Part shown: in pieces, positions 32,860 through 41,131 of the stretch
Position numbering within the stretch: the stretch's first letter is position 1
How the letters are laid out: every line of letters starts with the position of its first letter
Assembly: GCA_021296215.1 (NCBI GenBank)
Contig: JAGWBA010000010.1
Location: 1 to 45,957 of the forward strand
DNA: 45,957 nucleotides
Direction of reading: 5' to 3'
Source of the DNA: Flavobacteriales bacterium
Lineage (GTDB): Bacteria; Bacteroidota; Bacteroidia; Flavobacteriales; ECT2AJA-044
Made by a program: the position numbers and the translations under genes
The notes under the pieces: model-generated
The model's database searches: none
The model's input: the letters and a program-made list of their open reading frames with translations, nothing else
What the model was told of the DNA's origin: nothing

Positions 32860-33548
32860 AGAAATTCGCGTAATTCGCGCAGGTGAGTGATCTCGTACGT
32901 GGGTTTCTCCGAATGAAGGGTCTTCTCCGGATTAAAGTAAACCTGATCCCATCCGGCCTGTTGGGCACCGAGGATATCAGCTTCCAGGTTATCGCCGATC
33001 ATTAAGCTTTCTCTCTTCTCTGCTCCCGTGCGACTCAACGCGTAGCGGAAGATGTTCGCGTGAGGCTTTCGCACGCCTGCCTGTTCGGAGGTAACGATCA
33101 CATCGAAGTGCTCGCCCAGTGTGCTTTCGCGCAACTTGATGTGCTGAACTTCCTCGAACCCGTTGGTGATGATGTGCAGCACATAGCGTTGACGGAGGTA
33201 TTCGAGCGTTTCAATGGCTTCAGGGAAGAGGTGTTTTTTGTAGGGCGATCGGTCGAGGTATTCGAATTCCATCCACTTTGCCACGGCACGGTCCGCGATC
33301 CCGAATTCCTCCAATGCTCGTTGAAACCTCGTGGTACGTAAGGTAGCCTTGTCGATCTGACCCATCCGGTAGTGTCGCCACATTTCGTCGTTGTGTACGC
33401 GATAACGTGGAAAGAACTCCTCTATCGAGATCCGCTGCATTCCTTGATCAGAAAGCTCAGCGAGCAGTTCGGTAAGGGTTTCTTGTGCATTCTTTTCGAA
33501 ATCCCACAGCGTGTGGTCGAGGTCAAAGAATAGGTGCTTGTACGCCAT
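32856..33548 (-). CDS. YjjG-family pyrimidine 5'-nucleotidase (HAD)
   Basis: A 230-residue HAD-superfamily phosphatase. Motif I is DLDHT (FFDLDHTLWDFE), motif II lies in HIITNGFEE, motif III includes KPHANIF and motif IV GDNLEADI. The YjjG group removes phosphate from (deoxy)pyrimidine monophosphates, including damaged ones. The ATG at 33548 (MAYKHLFFDLD) is chosen over an upstream start in the preceding gene. It follows upp by one base, which agrees with a role in pyrimidine metabolism. Confidence 0.9.
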   Translation of the reverse strand: MAYKHLFFDLDHTLWDFEKNAQETLTELLAELSDQGMQRISIEEFFPRYRVHNDEMWRHYRMGQIDKATLRTTRFQRALEEFGIADRAVAKWMEFEYLDRSPYKKHLFPEAIETLEYLRQRYVLHIITNGFEEVQHIKLRESTLGEHFDVIVTSEQAGVRKPHANIFRYALSRTGAEKRESLMIGDNLEADILGAQQAGWDQVYFNPEKTLHSEKPTYEITHLRELREFL

Positions 33549-33549
33549 G

Positions 33550-34200
33550 TCAGAGTTTTGGTCCGAAGGCGAGGTCACCCGCATCACCGAGTCCGGGCAC
33601 GATGTATTTTTTATCGTTCATTTCCTCGTCTACCGCGGCAACGTACAGTGTTCCCAAGCCCTTCATCTCGCGCGAAACGTATTCGACCCCTTCTCGACTC
33701 GCGATCACGGACAGGCAATCGACCCGCTTGGGCTTAACTTTTGTTAGCAGAGCCTCATAAGCCAAAACCATGGAACGGCCGGTCGCCAGCATAGGATCGC
33801 AAAGGATAACATGGCGGTCGGTCAAGTCCGGACAAGCCAGGTATTCCACCACAACCTTAAAGCTGTGGTCTGCGTGCACCTCTCTGTAGGCACTTATGTA
33901 GGCATTGTCGGCTCTATCAAAGACCTCGAGCACTCCGCTATGAAGAGGCACCCCGGCCCTTAAGATACTGGCTACCACCGGTTGCTCACGGGGTACTGAC
34001 ACTTCGGAAACTCCCAATGGTGTTTGAACTGATTGACTCGAATAGCTGCAGTCTTTGCTGAGTTCGTAAGCCAAGTGAATTCCAATGCGCTCAATGTTTC
34101 GCCTGAATCGCATACGGTCTTGCTGAATCCCTTGGTCGCGGATCTCAGCCATATACTGGTTAACGATGGTCGGTTGCGCGCTTAAGTCTACTATTTTCAT
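33550..34200 (-). CDS. upp: Uracil phosphoribosyltransferase
   Basis: A 216-residue salvage enzyme making UMP from uracil and PRPP. The PRPP loop is CDPMLATGRSM, and VPGLGDAGDLAFG at the C-terminus is the uracil-binding motif. The ATG at 34200 overlaps the stop of the upstream gene by 4 bp and fits the family N-terminus (MKIVDLSAQPT). The YjjG nucleotidase follows, so salvage and breakdown of pyrimidine nucleotides are encoded side by side. Confidence 0.94.
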   Translation of the reverse strand: MKIVDLSAQPTIVNQYMAEIRDQGIQQDRMRFRRNIERIGIHLAYELSKDCSYSSQSVQTPLGVSEVSVPREQPVVASILRAGVPLHSGVLEVFDRADNAYISAYREVHADHSFKVVVEYLACPDLTDRHVILCDPMLATGRSMVLAYEALLTKVKPKRVDCLSVIASREGVEYVSREMKGLGTLYVAAVDEEMNDKKYIVPGLGDAGDLAFGPKL

Positions 34201-35081
34201 GCCTCGGGTCGATACCAATTGAGGTGCCAAGGTAGGCGATTCAGGTAGAATTCGGGAATTAATTTAACATCGGGGTACAGGGCATTTACGAGATCGTGGC
34301 CCTCGGCGGAACCATACCATTCGACCCGTACCGAATAGGGCTCGGCCTCTTTGAGGATATGCCAGAGCAGTCGACGCTCTTCGCGGCGATCTTTCTCGTT
34401 TCGACCGGCCAAAGTCACGATCGTAATACATTCGGCGTCGTACAGCATATAGGCCCCAGCCGAAAGCGTATTACTACGATCGTACAGGCTCCACACCTGA
34501 CCGCGACGCTTGTAAATACCCACGTGCATCAGGTGCTTCAGACGTTCCCGTGCATGCCGATCGAACGGGTGTCGCTCAGTGCGCTTTCGAAACATCAGCT
34601 CGATCAAGGCCTCGGGCGGATCGTTCTTGAACAAGGTGTAATCTTCATTATCGGCCAACAGATGTTCATCGGCCCGTAGGGCCAAAGACTCGGGACCGCA
34701 CTGCCACCAAAAGAGTTTTTGCCGCCCACCCTTTTCCGAATCGCCCTGCAAACCGGGCAGCCGAGTGTACTTGATCTCGGCAGGCCAATGCTCGCGAAAA
34801 AGGGCGCACATCTCGGCCTGCTTTTCTGGGTTATGGGCCTGCGGCCCGATTGGGAACATCGCGTATACCCAAGGCGGCGTTACGCAATATTCTACTCCAA
34901 ACGGCTTATAGCTGGGCAACGGCATAATCCATTCGTAGTCTTCGTAAACGAGTGCATTCCAACGCTCACAAACCGTGTCGAGGTACCAAGTGAATAGAAA
35001 TGGCCGGCCTTGACCGTGCTTTTTAACGCACTGGTTCCAGGCGTCTTCGTCGAGCTCTTGTTGGCGAATGAATTTGACCAT
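34197..35081 (-). CDS. Acetyltransferase-like protein of unknown function
   Basis: A 294-residue protein beginning MVKFIRQQELDEDAWNQCVKK. The layout (an N-terminal half with ERWNALVYEDYEWIMPLP, and a C-terminal half with VWSLYDRSNTLSAGAYMLYDAECITIVTLAGRNE) resembles FemAB/GNAT-fold acyltransferases, which is a weak resemblance only. The ATG at 35081 is chosen as it starts the conserved-looking sequence. It overlaps upp by 4 bp and lies 32 bp after the polysaccharide deacetylase. Two mini-palindromes lie inside it. Confidence 0.7.
   Translation of the reverse strand: MVKFIRQQELDEDAWNQCVKKHGQGRPFLFTWYLDTVCERWNALVYEDYEWIMPLPSYKPFGVEYCVTPPWVYAMFPIGPQAHNPEKQAEMCALFREHWPAEIKYTRLPGLQGDSEKGGRQKLFWWQCGPESLALRADEHLLADNEDYTLFKNDPPEALIELMFRKRTERHPFDRHARERLKHLMHVGIYKRRGQVWSLYDRSNTLSAGAYMLYDAECITIVTLAGRNEKDRREERRLLWHILKEAEPYSVRVEWYGSAEGHDLVNALYPDVKLIPEFYLNRLPWHLNWYRPEA
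34667..34684 (+). repeat. Mini-palindrome copy (in acetyltransferase-like gene)
   Basis: An exact CATCGGCCCGTAGGGCCA, read antisense by the gene as ALRAD. Confidence 0.75.
34834..34851 (-). repeat. Mini-palindrome copy (same gene, opposite direction)
   Basis: On the minus strand: AATC, GGGCC, GCA, GGCCC, A. Read in sense by the gene as IGPQAH. Confidence 0.65.
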
Positions 35082-35113
35082 ATGCAAGGAACACTCCTTA
35101 TGCGGAATTGTTG

Positions 35114-36418
35114 TCAGGACCTCGATGCGTGGATAAGCCCTTCGTAGAAGTCGCGCCACCCTTTCCACATGGCATTTTCGCAGGCCGATTCATTGTGCCA
35201 GAGCGAGATGAAAGTGCCTTGGACCTCCTTCACGGCGTCCACCACAGGCAATACGCGCTCCAGCGCTTTTTGCGGTCCGAGGTTTTGATAGAACTTCAGT
35301 ATACCTTCCATTACGGCAAAGGGGTGGATACGTAGCGGGGTCATGAATTCGAGGTCGAGATCGTAAAAGTAAAACGAACTACACGTACCTGCGCGGAAAC
35401 CGATCTCCGAGGCATAACCCATGGTGTAGTCATCTGTGATGTCGAGGTCGATCAGGTTCCTGTAGGTTTCGGGAATGGTCAATTTCAGAAAATGCTGGCG
35501 GCTGCGGGTCACTTCTCGGTGGATAATGCCCTCGAATCGATTGACTTCGGCCTCCAGTTTCGATTTCTTTTTGTTGCTACCGTAACTCGGGTGAATCCCC
35601 ACCATGGCATAGTCGGCAACATCCTTGATCAAACTGCGGAAGCGAGGATTCGTGTACGGAACGTTCTTATCGTTAAGTCCGTAATCGGCCAGCAAGAAGA
35701 AATAGATCGTTTTTAACTCATAGGTCCGTTGTAGATCCTTGAGGTAGGCGAAAGTATCGTAGGGGTCGGGGCGTAACCCCAAGGTGACCAATAGCCGATC
35801 TAAAAATTCGCGCCCTTTAAGCTCTAGGAGCGAACGTGCGAATCCGCCCAAGCTTCTCATGAGCCCTTTGGCCTTATAGGCGTAGGCATTATCGATATCG
35901 ATGGTATTCACGAACTCGAACTTTCGCTGCGGCCATACAAAGTCCGGAAAGCGAACTGAAATGATATCCTTGATCATCAAGGCCCACTGATCAACCACGG
36001 GGCGTTGCAGGAATCCCGCCTTATACGCTATGCTCGACTCTGCCGAAAAGCGCTCGTGTTTATCCTTAATGTGCGGAAGGTATTCTTCGTATCGCGAGAT
36101 CAAGTAAAAAGTGGCGGCAAATGGGTCGAACGGAACTTCCGAGGGCTCCGGTACCGGAAAAAGAGTTGGAGTATCGCGGTACTCCCCTACTTGAATGTCC
36201 CATTCGTTGATTCCGGACTCGAACAACAACTCACTACTTCTAAAATTAAGCTCCTTCCCAAAAGGTCGCTGCGAATAGCTCAGCTTGGGTCCTTTGTGAT
36301 CGATAAAGGTGGATATATCGCTTGTCAACTCCACCGAAACCCCGAGGAACTGTTGAAATACTTGCCTGAACGTGTAGATTACGCGCGGCGTTCGTTTATG
36401 TGAGTAAACGAGTATCAT
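35114..36418 (-). CDS. Polysaccharide deacetylase family protein
   Basis: A 434-residue protein. The N-terminal about 170 residues are a Bacteroidota-specific region (MILVYSHKRTPRVIYTFRQVF). The C-terminal part looks like a NodB-type polysaccharide deacetylase: NTIDIDNAYAYKAKG holds the two metal-site aspartates, and VGIHPSYGSN and the later SLWHNESA provide histidines. It likely removes acetyl groups from a surface glycan or acts on an intermediate; the true substrate is unknown. It overlaps wecB by 4 bp, which supports a role in surface polysaccharide. Confidence 0.8.
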   Translation of the reverse strand: MILVYSHKRTPRVIYTFRQVFQQFLGVSVELTSDISTFIDHKGPKLSYSQRPFGKELNFRSSELLFESGINEWDIQVGEYRDTPTLFPVPEPSEVPFDPFAATFYLISRYEEYLPHIKDKHERFSAESSIAYKAGFLQRPVVDQWALMIKDIISVRFPDFVWPQRKFEFVNTIDIDNAYAYKAKGLMRSLGGFARSLLELKGREFLDRLLVTLGLRPDPYDTFAYLKDLQRTYELKTIYFFLLADYGLNDKNVPYTNPRFRSLIKDVADYAMVGIHPSYGSNKKKSKLEAEVNRFEGIIHREVTRSRQHFLKLTIPETYRNLIDLDITDDYTMGYASEIGFRAGTCSSFYFYDLDLEFMTPLRIHPFAVMEGILKFYQNLGPQKALERVLPVVDAVKEVQGTFISLWHNESACENAMWKGWRDFYEGLIHASRS

Positions 36419-37545
36419 CCGAATACCTTCCAAATTTCACGAGTGATCTGCTCAGCGGCATCACCATTTCCGAAAGTACCGTTGATCTTATCGAATCCCG
36501 GAGATCCTAAAAGTCTGTGCCAATGGTGCGCTAGAAGGTCGCGATCGGCGTCGACCAACGTTGCAAAGGTATTCTCTACCAATTCGTTCCATTCGGTCTC
36601 GGTCCTTAAGATAATGCTCGGCGTACCAAAGAAGTACGCTTCTTTTGGAATCCCTCCCGAATCGGTCACAACGAAACGCGCGTGTTTTTCCAAGGCCAAG
36701 GTCTCGAAGTACGTCGTTGGCTCTTTAAAATGAAAATGGCCTTTATCGCGAATGAGCTTCCAAAACTCGGGATAGTGCATATCGATCGCCGTTCTCGTGC
36801 GCGGATGGCAAGGAAAGTAAACTGCAATACCCGTGTCTCTACTTAATTCGAAAACCGTTTTAAGCAAAGCCTTTAGTCGCGGCCCGTCGTCGGTATTGCC
36901 CGCTCGGTGCAAGGTGAAAAGCACAAAGTCATTTTCTAGCAATTGCTGAGGCAACCTCGATTTCGACTCGAAGTACAAGGCATTGTCGTACATGACGTCG
37001 CCACATAAAATCACTCTCGGGTTTACTGAATCTGGTGAACTTGTTTCAGAATCGGTTATTCCTTCCGCCGCTAATTGCTCCACGGCCTTTGGCACAGGGC
37101 AGGCCAGTATAGAGCTCAAGTGATCGGTCAAATGCCGATTCACCTCTTCGGGCATGCCTCTATTGTAAGATCTGAGGCCGGCCTCAACGTGAATGAGCGG
37201 AATCTCGAGATCGCTGGCGGCTAGTGCTCCACCCAATGTGGTGTTGGTATCGCCGTACACCAGAACGGCATCGGGGCACTCTAGCTCCCATAGCTTGTGC
37301 AGTTCTATCGTGATCATGGCCGTTTGTACGGCCGGGCGTCCCGGTTTAACTCCAAGGTTATGCTTTGGGTTCTGTAATTCAAGCTCCCTGAAGAATGACG
37401 CGGACATATTATCGTCGTAATGCTGGCCGCTGTGGATCAGTGTTTCTTCGATCAATCCCGAATAGTACGATCTCAGCACTCGGTCCAGTGCCGAAGCTTT
37501 GATGAATTGTGGGCGTGCCCCAACGACCGTGTGCAGCTTTACCAT
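36415..37545 (-). CDS. wecB: UDP-N-acetylglucosamine 2-epimerase (non-hydrolysing)
   Basis: A 376-residue enzyme converting UDP-GlcNAc to UDP-ManNAc for surface polysaccharides. VVGARPQFIKASAL is the N-terminal signature, HSGQHYDDNMS the substrate motif, and HVEAGLRSYNRGMPEEVNRHLTDH the central catalytic region with D and E residues of the family. SGGIPKEAYFFGTP is the UDP-binding segment. It follows radC by three bases and precedes the deacetylase gene. Confidence 0.93.
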   Translation of the reverse strand: MVKLHTVVGARPQFIKASALDRVLRSYYSGLIEETLIHSGQHYDDNMSASFFRELELQNPKHNLGVKPGRPAVQTAMITIELHKLWELECPDAVLVYGDTNTTLGGALAASDLEIPLIHVEAGLRSYNRGMPEEVNRHLTDHLSSILACPVPKAVEQLAAEGITDSETSSPDSVNPRVILCGDVMYDNALYFESKSRLPQQLLENDFVLFTLHRAGNTDDGPRLKALLKTVFELSRDTGIAVYFPCHPRTRTAIDMHYPEFWKLIRDKGHFHFKEPTTYFETLALEKHARFVVTDSGGIPKEAYFFGTPSIILRTETEWNELVENTFATLVDADRDLLAHHWHRLLGSPGFDKINGTFGNGDAAEQITREIWKVFG

Positions 37546-37548
37546 GAC

Positions 37549-38259
37549 TTAGAGTTGCTGTTCATCAGCAAAGCTAAAATATTCTTGCTCAGTGATGATG
37601 AGGTGATCCAAGACTTTAATATCGAGAACCTCTCCAGCCTGTTTTACCCGCTCCGTCAATTTTCGATCGGCCTGACTCGGCCGTAGGTTTCCGCTAGGGT
37701 GATTGTGAGCCATGATGATCGATGTAGCTCCGCAATAAAAACACTCGCGAAAGAGCACTCTGAGGTCGACCACCGTGCCACTGATGCCTCCTTTGCTAAT
37801 AGGCATTTTACGGAGCACCTTGTTGGCGTTGTTCAAGAACACCACCCAAAACTGCTCGTGATCGAGATCGACGAGTGATGGATACAGGATATCGTATGCT
37901 TCGCGGCTCGATTGAATCACGGGTCGTTCCAAAGCTGCGGTTCCCTCCCTTCTCCTTCCCAGCTCTATGGCGGCCAAAAGACGCGAGGCCTTTGCGCTTC
38001 CGACACCTTTCATAGCACACAAACGGGCATGGTCGAGCTTCCCGAGTTCTTTGAGGTTTTCGTCGACCGTATCTAGGATTCTACGCGCAAGCTCAACCGC
38101 ACTCATATTACGCAGTCCAGAACCCAGTAAGATCCCGATGAGCTCGGCATTGCTCAGGTGATGCCTGCCCCAGCGAGCCAGCTTTTCGCGAGGCCGATCT
38201 TCTTCGGCCCAAGATTTAATTTTAGTCGTCCTTTGATAAATCACTGACGCAATTTGCAT
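37549..38259 (-). CDS. radC: RadC-family JAMM-domain protein
   Basis: A 236-residue protein with an N-terminal helix-hairpin-helix region (LGKLDHARLCAMKGVGSAKASRLLAAIELGRR) and a C-terminal JAMM metal site HNHPSGNLRPSQAD. RadC proteins were once linked to DNA repair; their true function is uncertain. It is the first gene of the minus-strand run. The first ATG at 38259 is used; MQIASVIYQRTTKIKSW is longer than some homologues, so a start a few codons on is possible. Confidence 0.92.
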   Translation of the reverse strand: MQIASVIYQRTTKIKSWAEEDRPREKLARWGRHHLSNAELIGILLGSGLRNMSAVELARRILDTVDENLKELGKLDHARLCAMKGVGSAKASRLLAAIELGRRREGTAALERPVIQSSREAYDILYPSLVDLDHEQFWVVFLNNANKVLRKMPISKGGISGTVVDLRVLFRECFYCGATSIIMAHNHPSGNLRPSQADRKLTERVKQAGEVLDIKVLDHLIITEQEYFSFADEQQL

Positions 38260-38397
38260 CTAGCGAGGGCCATGCACAAGTACTTTACGGACTAAAATCG
38301 CACGACCATCGATCAGTCCCGATTCGCTTAACTCAAACTGTGTCGATTTCACCCGTTTTCACTAAGTTCGATATCTCTCTCTTTTGAATCGAACGCC

Positions 38398-39732
38398 GTG
38401 AATCTAAAATCCCTGACCCTTGCCCTATTGATAGGCTTGACATGCCATGCTCAATTATGGCCCGGAACCCATGTGCGAGAAAATCTGGATTATCTGATTG
38501 CCAGTATTCATCAATATGAGCCCGCATTGGACGAATACGCTCCTTATTTCGATAAAGAAGCATCAAAGATCATGTCGGAGCTTCAGCCCGAGTGCACGGC
38601 TTTCGAGTACTTCACCTATGTCAGTCGCATTTGCGCCTTGGCCAAAGAGGGGCATTTTGGGGTGGGAAATTGGTCCGGCACCATACACAGAGGCATTCCC
38701 AAAAATGCCTATGCCTATTTGCCTGTAGAGGTAAAGATCATTGACGGTCGAATATTCGTCTGGGAGGATATCTCGAACGAAGCAGTACTTCATCGAGGCG
38801 ACGAGATTCTTTCGATCAACGGTCGCTCCGTACGCCAAATCATCGAGACACTATACGCCTGTACACCAGGTCACGGAGCTATTTATAGTTACTTGGAACG
38901 TACGATCGAAATGGTATTTCCCTGGCTTTACTATTTCCACATAGAGCAACCCAAAACCTTCGAAGCTGCCTATCGCGCTGCAGGAGAAATGGCTACGCTT
39001 TCAGCTTTGACACGCGAGCAACAAGTCGAAAATTTCAAAGAGCGAAACAAAAGCAAGGCCAAACCGGAAGACGAGCCCTTTGCATTCGATATAGACGGAA
39101 ACAAAGCTTACTGGTATTTGCCCGCGTTTGCCCGCGGAAAAGCGGAGTCAATGGGCATCAAAGCAAAAAAAGAATACAAAGCGAACTTCAAGGAAATGCA
39201 AGAGCGGGGCGTTGAGATACTCGTGATCGACCTGCGTGGAAACATGGGCGGACTCCACGAATTCGCCGACGAAATGGTCCCCTATATTCTACAGAACGAT
39301 CCGGATGAAACTTGGCTCAAGGCATCGGAATCATGGGAGGGCAAAACAAAGAAGCACAAGCTACCCAAAGCATCGAAGTATCTCTTTACCGGACAGATCT
39401 ACGTGCTGGTCAATGGTAGAACTTTTTCGAACGGCAGTACTTTGACCAGATACCTGAAAGAATACGGCGATGCGATTGTAATTGGCGAGGAAACGGGCAG
39501 CTGCTATGAAGGGTATGCCGCAGGATCGAAACAATTCATCACACTTCCGCATTCTAAGATGAGTATCGGAATTCCGAGGTATCATATATCGTACCCATCG
39601 GCGGTCAAACAAGCAACCAGTGATCGCGGTGTAATTCCCACGCACATCGTGAAGCCGAGTATAGAGGACCTTATGGAGGACCGCGATGTAGCTGTACTGT
39701 TACTGATGCAGTTGCTCGACAAACAAGACTGA
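38398..39732 (+). CDS. S41-like peptidase, secreted, GTG start
   Basis: A 444-residue protein with a short signal peptide (LKSLTLALLIGLTCHAQ). A PDZ-like segment (VLHRGDEILSINGRSVRQII) is followed by an S41 peptidase-like core (EILVIDLRGNMGG, IYVLVNGRTFSNGSTL, AIVIGEETGSCYEG). In S41 enzymes the serine in the NGRTFS position is the nucleophile; the usual glutamate of SAGE/SSAE is not present (SNGS), so activity is uncertain. GTG at 38398 is the start as no ATG precedes the signal. It is 4 nt before the kinase gene and may belong to that operon. Confidence 0.82.
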   Translation: MNLKSLTLALLIGLTCHAQLWPGTHVRENLDYLIASIHQYEPALDEYAPYFDKEASKIMSELQPECTAFEYFTYVSRICALAKEGHFGVGNWSGTIHRGIPKNAYAYLPVEVKIIDGRIFVWEDISNEAVLHRGDEILSINGRSVRQIIETLYACTPGHGAIYSYLERTIEMVFPWLYYFHIEQPKTFEAAYRAAGEMATLSALTREQQVENFKERNKSKAKPEDEPFAFDIDGNKAYWYLPAFARGKAESMGIKAKKEYKANFKEMQERGVEILVIDLRGNMGGLHEFADEMVPYILQNDPDETWLKASESWEGKTKKHKLPKASKYLFTGQIYVLVNGRTFSNGSTLTRYLKEYGDAIVIGEETGSCYEGYAAGSKQFITLPHSKMSIGIPRYHISYPSAVKQATSDRGVIPTHIVKPSIEDLMEDRDVAVLLLMQLLDKQD

Positions 39733-39736
39733 AGCT

Positions 39737-41131
39737 ATGAGCTGTAGTATATTAGATCTGCGCATGTTTGAACCGCTTGAATCGGTTCCGGAGTCGGAGC
39801 TCAATTGGTTGATCAAGCGCGCCGAGTACCGGGAACTCGAAGAGGGGGCGTTCCTATTTAAGAAGGGTGATCCGGCAGACGAGATGTTTCTGATCATCGA
39901 GGGTGAAGCCGTTTTCTACATGTTGCAAAATGGCGAGCGTCGCGATTTTGGAAGTGTTAAGAAAGGGAGCATAACCGGGTTACTGCCCTATTCCCGTATG
40001 ACCCATGCTTCTGGATATGGGATCGTTACCAAACCAGTGAGACTGTTGGCCGTTTGTCGGAAAGACCTTCGCGATTTAATCGTGGAATGTCCTGAGATCA
40101 CGACTGCTCTCGTTCATCACATGACTTCGAGGGTACGCGATTTTACCAGCACTCAGCAGCAAGTTTATCAACTTGCTGCTTTGGGTAAGTTATCCGCCGG
40201 ACTTGCACACGAGCTGAATAATCCGGCCGCGGCGATCGTCAGAAGTGCGGATTCATTAAAGGAATATCTCGGCCATGTGCCGGATAGATTCAAGAAAGTC
40301 ATCAGCTTGCAGCTCCCCGAAGAAGCCATAGACAGCCTTAACGAATTCACGAGCAGGAAAATCGAAGCGGGTGTTCGAGATATTGGGTTGCTCGAGCGGA
40401 ATGACCTCGAAGATGAGCTTTTCGACTGGCTCGACGATCACGACATTTCCTACGGCGATGAATGGGTTGAGCAATTGGTTGATTTTGACGTTCGCATCGA
40501 AGAGCTCGAAAAGATTTGTGAAACTACTGGAGCCAAAGCACTGGGTCCACCTTTGGGCTGGCTGGTCAATGTATTGACGACGGAAAAAATGGTGGACGAG
40601 ATCCAAGATGCGTCCAAGCGGATATCGGAGCTGGTTCAATCGGTGAAGACCTACAGTCACATGGACCAAAGCACGGACCGTCAGCTGTTGGATTCCCTTG
40701 AAGGGCTGCGCAATACAGTACGGATGCTAGGTCATAAGGCTCGCAGATTTCAAATCAAGATTCGCGAAGACTTTGATCCGAATACGGGCAAGGTTTTGAT
40801 CTACCCATCTGAAATGAATCAAGTGTGGACGAATTTGCTCGATAATGGACTCGATGCCTTGGAAGGAAAAGTCGATAACCCGCAGATAACGCTGAAAACG
40901 GGGCGTCACAGTCAAACGCTAGAGATCTCGATCGTAGACAATGGCCCCGGAATACCACTTGAAGTGCAAGACCAGATCTTTAACCCGTTTTTCACTACCA
41001 AAGCCATGGGCAAGGGTACCGGACTGGGCTTGGACGTGGTAAAGCGAATTATAGATCGACATGGCGGGCGGATCGAATTGGACTCAGTAGTGGGTCGACC
41101 GGAATTTAAAATCGTATTGCCGACGAATTAA
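39737..41131 (+). CDS. Histidine kinase with cyclic-nucleotide-binding domain
   Basis: A 464-residue, soluble sensor kinase without membrane helices. Residues about 10-130 form a cNMP-binding (CRP-like) domain ([24 protein letters not shown]). The phosphorylation site is H158 in GLAHELNNP. About 100 extra residues lie between this and the ATPase domain, forming an unusual insert ([11 protein letters not shown]). The N-box (NLLDN near 366-370), VDNGPGIP and GKGTGLGL complete the HATPase domain. The stop shares one base with the start of the response regulator gene, its likely partner. The ligand could be a cyclic nucleotide, but the binding residues are not clearly conserved. Confidence 0.92.
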   Translation: MSCSILDLRMFEPLESVPESELNWLIKRAEYRELEEGAFLFKKGDPADEMFLIIEGEAVFYMLQNGERRDFGSVKKGSITGLLPYSRMTHASGYGIVTKPVRLLAVCRKDLRDLIVECPEITTALVHHMTSRVRDFTSTQQQVYQLAALGKLSAGLAHELNNPAAAIVRSADSLKEYLGHVPDRFKKVISLQLPEEAIDSLNEFTSRKIEAGVRDIGLLERNDLEDELFDWLDDHDISYGDEWVEQLVDFDVRIEELEKICETTGAKALGPPLGWLVNVLTTEKMVDEIQDASKRISELVQSVKTYSHMDQSTDRQLLDSLEGLRNTVRMLGHKARRFQIKIREDFDPNTGKVLIYPSEMNQVWTNLLDNGLDALEGKVDNPQITLKTGRHSQTLEISIVDNGPGIPLEVQDQIFNPFFTTKAMGKGTGLGLDVVKRIIDRHGGRIELDSVVGRPEFKIVLPTN

